Shown here in pieces: positions 21,930 to 27,500 of a DNA stretch of 27,500 bases. A program made the translations under genes and the position numbers. The stretch covers positions 22,501 to 50,000 of the forward strand of contig JABUQX010023026.1 in the NCBI GenBank assembly GCA_015478945.1, given 5' to 3'. The notes under the pieces are model-generated. The model was not told where the DNA came from, searched no databases, and worked only from the letters and a program-made list of their open reading frames with translations. This DNA comes from Trachelipus rathkii. Lineage: Eukaryota; Arthropoda; Malacostraca; Isopoda; Trachelipodidae. Position 1 is the stretch's first letter. Each line of letters begins with the position of its first letter.

Positions 21930-22610
21930 CAAGTATCAAATGGTTTTACACAAATGAGAATATGAGCCTTAAAATAAAAAAGATGAAGCTGAATTATTAT
22001 ACCATAAATGAGAATCTAGACATTAGTTGCATAACTGAGGCATGGGTTAATGAAACATAATATATTCATATCCATGTTAGACTCTTTCAGAATATTGAAA
22101 TAGAGGAATATCCCTTTTTTTTTATACCAGCGTAGATGAAAGAAGGGTGAAGGGTGGCACTTTATGTTAAAAGCCAATATTCAATCTGTACTAATGACTG
22201 ACCTTTAAAAATAATCATGATATTGAATCAGTGTGGGAGATATTCTTACATACAATAAATCATATAGAATAGGGGCCATTTATAGACCTCCTGCCAGAGT
22301 CAAGAATTAGATTGCGGAAATTGTGAAAGAAATTGAGACAGCATGCACAGTAAGGAAAAAGGTATAGTCATAATGGGTGATTTAATTTTCCTCGGCATTC
22401 ATTGGGATCCTTGCTCTAATATGGATCCATAGTAATCCTGCATTCATAAATTTGTATACTAGATAAACTTTTTTGACCCAGATGGGTCCAGAACCCACAA
22501 AATACGATGCACTATTAGACTTAATATTAACTAACTATGAAAGTATGGTGGATGATGTTACAGTTGAGGAGAATTTAGGACTTGGTGACCATAATATAAT
22601 CTAGATTCTA
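21930..22610 (+). pseudogene. CR1-like ORF2 AP-endonuclease domain (copy 2)
   Basis: This has the same role as in copy 1. Blocks seen: DISCITEAWVNE (22019-22054), with the catalytic Glu; a glycine-rich strand near 22140-22170, shifted; IGAIYRPP (22269-22292); MGDLIF then GIHWDP around 22373-22412, with one extra base between the halves; LDLILTN (about 22516-22536); and GDHN (22584-22595), where the expected Ser of the S-D-H motif is Gly. Lesions differ from those of copy 1, so the two copies decayed, or were mis-read, independently. Confidence 0.82.
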
Positions 22611-23597
22611 ATATGAATCGTGAATTGATATTCTGGCCAAATGCAAGTTTTTAATACAGGTAAAAGATCATAATCTTCCGAAATGGGCGATTTTAAACCA
22701 AATTCCGAGACATGCTTAGTACAACTGACTGGGATAAAGAGTTTTATAAGACCAAAACTGTTTTATCAATGTGGGAACATTTAAAACAAATTGTTTAATG
22801 AATATTCACGTCAGTATTGTTTTTAAAGATATAAACCATTAGGGTGCCGAAGAAGAAAACCTGTTTGGTCGAATAGAGAGATTAGATAGAAAACAGATGA
22901 ATAGCACAGATGTTCAAAATATTGCAGGATAGACGAACAGAGCATGCTTTAGTAAAATGAAGGAAAAATAGCAATGACTTAACCAGTCAATAAGAATAGC
23001 AAAGAAAGTAGGCAGAAATTAATTTAGCAAAGAATAGTAATAAGAACCTGAAAAAGTTTTAGCTTTTTATATAATTTAAAAGAGTAAGAATACGACATTG
23101 TCAATTAAAATTTGATTGAAAATTTAGTGAGTTTCAATAAGAATTGGGTCAACATTTCAATGCTTTATTTTGCTTCATGTTTACCGGAAAGATTAAATAA
23201 TAGTTTGGAGACTAATATTTTTTGTATGCATGTAACAAATAGACTTATAGAATTTGAATTTGGATTGTACAAAGATATTAAACATTTATTAGATCACATT
23301 GAAAACCCAAGTATAAGCTGCACGGCCCTGAATGTATATATGGTCTAGAATTCTGAAGAAATAGTACAGCATTATAAGGCACTGTATTTGATTTTGTAAG
23401 CAATTTATAGAATTTGAGAGGTACCAGTGGACTGAAAAAAAGCATTTTGTGCCTATTTATAAGAAAGCTAGTACATCATCATCTTGGGAAATTATAGGCC
23501 AGTTAGGTTAACATCTTTGGTTGTCATAGCTCTGTCACTTAAAAGTCATATAGAGAAATATTTAGAAATACAAGGTATTGTCATTGACTCTCAGCTA
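22611..23597 (+). pseudogene. CR1-like ORF2 linker and start of reverse transcriptase (copy 2)
   Basis: The linker continues into ENLVSFNKNWVNI and FASCLPERLNNSLETN (about 23115-23215), then IKHLLDHIENPSISCTALN (about 23277-23333), where the expected Gly-Pro-Asp-Gly turn is lost. MGNYRPVRLTSLVV (23484-23525) is a well-preserved RT finger block. The copy is broken off at DSQLG (about 23587-23601), where copy 1 continues to its domain A. Two open stretches of 72-78 codons survive here (23112-23348 and 23484-23702); the end of the second has run into unrelated inserted DNA. Confidence 0.75.
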
Positions 23598-24033
23598 GGA
23601 ACCGACGGGCCTCCGCCCTGGCCACCGGCTAAAAATCAGGAAAAACTTTGGTTTTCTACAGGTAACTGTAATTTAACACCTCAAATAATAGAGGTGGTTT
23701 AAATCATAAGAAACATAAACAAACATATTTACATTCCATTACTCTTGTTATAAATTGATGCAAAATGTATAACACAAAAAAATATACATCAATTTCTTTT
23801 TTTTTGGGTTTTTTAAACTATTGAATTTCACAAGGTTGTTGAGGCGAAATTATAATTTTTCCGAGTTTATAACATAAAAAATATTCGAACTTTGATATAT
23901 CAAACGAATTCGGAAAGGAAATAAATATAATTGTTAAAATAGAGAAATGTTATTATTTTATTTAAATACAAATCTTTCAAGAAAATCAAATATTTTCCGA
24001 AATCTGTTTTTTCAAATTTTTATTTAATTGACA

Positions 24034-24164
24034 TTAATAATATATTATATATATATATATATATAATATATATTATATTATTATATATATATATATATAT
24101 ATATATAAGATATATATATTATTATATATATATAATATATATATATATATTATATATATAACAA

Positions 24165-24213
<49 letters not shown>

Positions 24214-24242
24214 ATTATATATAATATATATATATATTATAT

Positions 24243-24273
<31 letters not shown>

Positions 24274-24276
24274 CTA
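24034..24276. repeat. (TA)n microsatellite
   Basis: About 240 bp of TA repeats with phase breaks and one interruption (acaacctatat, about 24161-24171). It lies within the DNA interrupting LINE copy 2. Confidence 0.95.
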
Positions 24277-24285
24277 TTAGTGATG

Positions 24286-24377
24286 GACGATTAGAACTTT
24301 TTGCGATGACCGATGACGATGACGATTAGAGCACATTTTGACGATGACGATGACGATGACGATGAAGATGACGATTA
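24286..24377 (+). repeat. GATGAC minisatellite with higher-order units
   Basis: Runs of the hexamer GATGAC end three times in GACGATTA (24286-24293, 24321-24328, 24370-24377). The first two are followed by GA, a short spacer and a TTTTG word, so the array has a larger unit of the form hexamer run, GATTAGA, T-rich spacer. It sits between two TA arrays. Confidence 0.9.
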
Positions 24378-24426
24378 ATTGAAAAAACTATTTTTTAAAA
24401 TTCTCTCCTCTTCTCTCTCTCTCCTC

Positions 24427-24488
24427 TCTATATATATATTATTATATATATATATATATTATATCTTATATATATATATATCTATATC

Positions 24489-24535
<47 letters not shown>

Positions 24536-24556
24536 ATTATAATATATGATATACCT
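24427..24556. repeat. (TA)n microsatellite
   Basis: A second TA array of about 130 bp follows a short CT-rich tract (ctctcctcttctctctctct) at about 24402-24421. It is flanked on the other side by the hairpin pair. Confidence 0.93.
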
Positions 24557-24563
24557 TATATCA

Positions 24564-24627
24564 GGAGGTCTAAAGGGGGTTCAACCTCCGAAATTATTTA
24601 AGCGATCAAAAATTTTTGATCCCTTAA
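24564..24627. repeat. Two adjacent hairpins, including a 30-bp near-perfect palindrome
   Basis: GGAGGT (24564-24569) pairs with ACCTCC (24584-24589) around a 14-base loop. Eight bases later, 24598-24627 forms a palindrome with a perfect 18-bp core, GATCAAAAATTTTTGATC (24604-24621), extended by TTAAG and CTTAA arms with a single mismatch each side. The pair precedes an AAT array and the resumption of LINE homology. It may be the structured 3' end of an inserted element. Confidence 0.88.
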
Positions 24628-24631
24628 GTCT

Positions 24632-24700
24632 CAATAATAATAATAATAATAATATAATAATAATATAATAATTACATAATAATAATATAATAATACATAA
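24632..24700. repeat. (AAT)n microsatellite
   Basis: AAT/ATA trinucleotide repeats with short interruptions directly follow the palindrome. This may be an insertion tail or simple expansion. Confidence 0.88.
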
Positions 24701-24799
24701 AATACTGAATAAAATAATACAATAGTTAATCAATGTATAATGAAAAGTATTTATTATTGGAAATGAGGAGGACACATGTTTGTGGTCCGTAACGATTTC

Positions 24800-24975
24800 T
24801 TAGGTCAAGTGGCTGTTCCTCATACATGTATAAAGTATTTAGACCAGGGACCCTGTGTAAGGTTTCCAAGTTTGCAGATGATAGCCAATTGGCTACCTCA
24901 GTAAGGAATAATGATGATCGTATAAAGATTTCAAAGATAAGGAGGCTGTAATCGTTGATGGATGAGCAGGTTCTA
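24800..24975 (+). pseudogene. CR1-like reverse transcriptase, FADD block (copy 2, resumed)
   Basis: This aligns to copy 1 about 18450-18590 through GTTCCTCATA, TTTAGACCAGGGAC and CCAAGTTTGCAGATGATA. It encodes KFADDS with both catalytic Asp residues of domain C at 24868-24885. The remainder is frameshifted, and homology is lost near 24975, about 60 bp before the next LINE begins. Confidence 0.78.
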
Positions 24976-25029
24976 TTCTTCTTCAGATAAATTTTTTCTT
25001 TCCTCATTCATTCCTTCTAAAACTAATCT

Positions 25030-26800
25030 TTTCTTCCTCATAATTCATGTTCGATCGTGCTAATTCTCCTGCCATTTCATGCTAGAGACATTGCCAATCG
25101 AGTGTGGAAAAATCTCTCGTTCTCCTATCACTCCTCGCTATTTTCATTTCAGCTAGAAATCTTGCAGGATACTCTTCGACGAGCAACGCTGGCTTTTCAT
25201 CAAAGGAAAGTGCGCTTACCTCCTTGGTTCTCCTACTGACAAATCTTTTCATCTCTAGCAACTTCTGTACAATCTGCCTTCCTAACTCTTTTTTGATCTG
25301 ATCATATGGTTGCTAATTCTCAACTGAAGGGCTAATCTCTCGACCCATAGCTCCGACTATATCTCTATGCCTCAATTACTAGCCATTTCCCTCCCTCAGT
25401 GTTGGATGCTCTACATGTCCAAACTATTCCGAAAAAAGAAGCCCGCTCTGATCCTTCTAACTATCGCCCTGTCGCTTTCCAACTTGTATTCTATCTAAGA
25501 TCTTTGAAACCCTTCTCACTCACTTCTTAGAATCATCTGGAAAATCACTCCCGATCGCCAAGTAACGGCTCTCGCTGCATCACGAAGTCTACTGCGATAT
25601 ATCAATCCTATCAAACCGATTTCATGTCTTTTTCGCTCTTGAGGAACTACTGGGAGAAACTTGGGTGGTGCCGCTTGACATATCCACCAGCATTTGACCA
25701 AGTATGAGCTGCTCACTGCTCTCCAAGCTCCCTCCTTTGGGTTTTCCTCCTTCTCTTTTTGCTTACTTATATCTAGCCTTTCTTTCAAGTCGCTCAATAT
25801 CGCTGTTGTTGATGGGGCGCCTTCTTCTTTTCTGTCAATAGTGGGTTCCTCAGGTTCTTTCTTATCTCCTATTTTATTCCTACCCTTTTCATTAATTTTC
25901 TTCTCACCTGCACCTCTAACTCTATCCACTCGTATTCCGATGAACTCGACCACTTTCATTCTTAACCATATCAATTCTACTCCACGTTTACTCTGGTGCC
26001 ACTCTCGCTCTTAATCTTTTTTCAATTTTACTTCTCTGCCTGATGGAATAGAAATAACTTTGTGAAATTCAATTCTTTAAAACCCAACTTTTTACAAATC
26101 TCCTTCTCTCAAAATACTCTAACTTTACTGTCTCCTTTCGAGTTCTGTCGTCTCTCTTTTGACAATGTAATATCCTTCGCCTTAAACATGAATCAACAAA
26201 AATGTCTTGGAAACCCAACATCACATGGTGCTAGGCGCCTCAAAGAACTGAAGTCTGTTTTAGCCACTTGGGAGAATTTCCTCCTTTTCTCATTTGCTTT
26301 CCGCTATACAAAGGTCTCATCCGCCATTGTATGGAGTACTGCTCTCATATCTGGGGGGGGGCCTCTGGTTTCAACCCGGCTTTGACAGGGTCGAGTCAAA
26401 CTGCAAAAAGCTTACTTGAACTGTTCGCTACTTTCCGTTCACTTGAACCGTCTATCTTTGCAAGGCGATGTTGGTGCTTTATCTCTCTCCCATATGGTAC
26501 CGCGCGGCAAGCAGCTCGAGGAACTTTATCATCCGCGTACCCACCACTTAGACCAGCCTTCGAGCAACAATAGGTGCTGTATCTTTGCACGAGTATTGTG
26601 TTTGACATTGGTAAATCCAGGCTAGTTTGCTGTGGTGTTCCTTCTTTCCCACTACCTCTGTTTTGTGGAATCTCTCCATCTTCTGTATTTCCTACTGAAT
26701 TTAATCCTCTCACTTTAAAGCCTGCTCTGTGCCATCATGCCGTAATTTGCGCTAGAGGTGAACTTTTGGAGAGTAATACACCCACTCCTTGAATAGGGCT
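25030..26800 (+). mobile_element. I/Jockey/R1-like LINE fragment (LINE B), 5' truncated
   Basis: This is a second LINE family, unlike the CR1-like copies, in the plus orientation. It starts in the linker after the missing endonuclease and runs through the reverse transcriptase to the C-terminus near 26740. The C-terminal block (MEYCSHIWGGASG) and the style of the linker (AIFISARN) point to the I/Jockey/R1 superclade. It directly follows copy 2 of the CR1-like LINE, with the junction between about 24975 and 25030. A 5' truncation at the endonuclease is normal for a LINE insertion. The 3' end and tail are not defined; a short A run lies at 26831-26839. Confidence 0.75.
25040..26750 (+). pseudogene. 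LINE B ORF2: linker, reverse transcriptase, C-terminus
   Basis: The polymerase of LINE B is broken by many small indels. Landmarks in order: FDRA (about 25051-25062) and AIFISARNLAG (about 25138-25170) in the linker; LAFHQRK (about 25188-25208); IPKKEARSDPSNYRPVAF (25426-25479), an RT finger block; AFDQV (about 25691-25705), the end of domain A; IAVVDGAPSSFLSI (about 25797-25840); FLSPILFL (about 25860-25885), domain B, frameshifted; YSDE (25933-25944), where the expected catalytic Y-x-D-D has become D-E; GLIRHCMEYCSHIWGG (about 26308-26358); LSLQGDVGALSLSHM (about 26450-26497); and FPTEFNPLTLKPALCHH (about 26689-26739), the C-terminal tail. The antisense ORF at 25516-25974 is a shadow. This copy is inactive. 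Confidence 0.75.
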
Positions 26801-27500
26801 CTGCCCGTCAAGTGGTGGCTGACAACCTGGAAAAAAAAATCTGAATGGGCAATTATGGCAAACTGAACTGAATCTCGCTCCTAATTCCCCCCATCCAAAA
26901 CTCATTCAGATTAATCCCAGAAATTCGTACTCTTTTCAACATTACCCTCAGATGGATCATATGTCGCAACACACAAATTTTTTGAGCTTTCAAACTTAAA
27001 TTTAACCTTAGACTTCTAGTACTCACACACACAATTATCATACGCTCTCTACACAACTCACTCATCAAATTGCAAATCCTTTCCTATCCCCCTCTCATTT
27101 CCTTTTCCACACAACACAAACACATTTCACACCATCACTCATTTTCACCACCTTTCCCTTTCATCTTTGTTTCAGTCACAGCAGCAAATCAAATTGCCCT
27201 TTCTAAATACTCCATCCACCTCTCTCCCATTCTCTTCAACATTTATTCCTCTTACATTTCATATACAGATACGATTCATACATTTTCTCCGAAGGATAGA
27301 AGCGCTTACTGCGATCACGACCCTCTCCGAAGCATGCATTAGCATTCCTGCAAAAGATAAGTGGTAGTATGAAGCAACCTAACTACCACCGTCCTTAGTC
27401 GCCTTCTAGGACAGCGCAGGAACATACGATGTGGTCAATTTTTTCTTCTCCTACACGTATGGATATAGAGGATAGGGATTCTGTAAGCATTGTCTAGAAG
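26801..27500. other. Pyrimidine-rich DNA, possible third LINE remnant
   Basis: This is a C/T-rich and A-rich plus strand (many tctccc, cacaca words). A 90-codon open stretch at 27070-27342 contains LSPILFNIYSSYIS (27220-27261), which resembles RT domain B of R1/Jockey-type LINEs (pattern L-S-P-x-L-F-N-I-Y). The GVPQG that should precede it is absent and no YADD follows within the window. The similarity is short and may be chance. The last 150 bp, to the window end, show nothing recognisable. Confidence 0.35.

Larger units (their letters stand above)
23598..24790. other. 1.2-kb unrelated DNA inside LINE copy 2
   Basis: This begins with a GC-rich word (gggcctccgccctggccacc, 23608-23627) that contrasts with AT-rich sequence after it. 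It continues as unassigned AT-rich DNA to about 24030, then TA arrays, a GATGAC minisatellite, a second TA array, two adjacent hairpins, and an AAT array before LINE homology resumes. It has no coding potential. It may be a non-autonomous insertion that later gained satellite DNA, accompanied by loss of about 290 bp of the LINE. No clear target-site duplication or terminal inverted repeats were found by eye. Confidence 0.55.
21520..24975 (+). mobile_element. CR1-like LINE copy 2, interrupted by unrelated DNA
   Basis: This is in the same orientation as copy 1 and homologous to it from about 16090 onward. The alignable first part runs about 21540-23597 (end of ORF1, endonuclease, linker, first reverse-transcriptase blocks). 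Homology stops just after the DSQ word of the finger block (about 23587). It resumes at about 24800-24975 with the block around FADD, corresponding to copy 1 about 18450-18590. Copy 1 sequence 18150-18440, encoding domains A and part of B, has no counterpart; 1.2 kb of unrelated DNA lies there instead. The 5' part of ORF1 is also missing. The 3' end adjoins a different LINE at about 24975-25030. Confidence 0.85.

Noticed and set aside
24286..24377. CRISPR-like array because of regularly repeated words
   Set aside because: Repeats are hexamers without unique spacers of constant length, in animal DNA.
25516..25974. Minus-strand ORF of 152 codons, the longest non-repetitive ORF in the window
   Set aside because: It is antisense to the LINE B reverse transcriptase, whose plus-strand motifs (IAVVDGAPSSF, FLSPILFL) cover the same bases.
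26396..26713. Minus-strand ORF of 105 codons
   Set aside because: It is antisense to the LINE B C-terminal region, which is recognisable on plus.

Overview
This is AT-rich nuclear DNA from an animal, most probably an arthropod and perhaps a decapod crustacean. That guess rests on the mix of retroelements, the very long (TA)n tracts and the absence of compact genes. I found no intact host gene, no bacterial-style operon, no rRNA and no CRISPR array. Everything coding that I recognise is a decayed retrotransposon: three kinds of LINE, one LTR-type gag-pol relic and one tRNA-derived SINE. Small indels and nonsense codons are so frequent that no retroelement ORF is intact; some of this could be uncorrected long-read error rather than evolutionary decay. 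Layout. 1-650 (minus strand): AP-endonuclease domain of an RTE-like LINE, cut by the window edge and by a microsatellite. 659-3660: a giant low-complexity block of (TA)n, about 450 bp of near-pure poly(A), and degenerate TA DNA, with two short complex islands. 3900-6260 (plus): relic of a gag-pol element with a charged gag-like region, a CCHC zinc knuckle, a retropepsin-like protease and an integrase zinc-binding region, but no reverse transcriptase in between. 6265-9650: AT-rich DNA with no recognisable gene. 9650-11430: a GC-richer, T/G-rich block that I cannot assign. 11430-13085: AT-rich, with a cluster of short palindromes. 13085-19326: two head-to-head copies of one CR1-like LINE (copy 3 on minus, copy 1 on plus) whose first ORF encodes an SGNH/GDSL esterase-like domain. 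Copy 1 is nearly full length, with 5' leader, esterase ORF1, endonuclease, reverse transcriptase and C-terminal tail. 19330-21500: GAT/AAT-rich low-complexity DNA, a tRNA-derived SINE at about 20117-20405, then AT-rich DNA. 21520-24975: copy 2 of the same CR1-like LINE, interrupted at 23598-24790 by unrelated DNA with hairpins, TA arrays and a GATGAC minisatellite. 25030-26800: a second, different LINE (I/Jockey/R1-like) on plus, keeping its linker, reverse transcriptase and C-terminus. 26800-27500: pyrimidine-rich DNA with one weak reverse-transcriptase-like motif. How the parts work together. There is no host pathway here. In life the CR1-like ORF1 (esterase) and ORF2 (endonuclease plus reverse transcriptase) would act together in target-primed reverse transcription, and the SINE would depend on a partner LINE. 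The most interesting points are the reverse-transcriptase-less gag/protease/integrase frame, the head-to-head esterase-LINE inverted repeat, and the unassigned block at 9650-11430.
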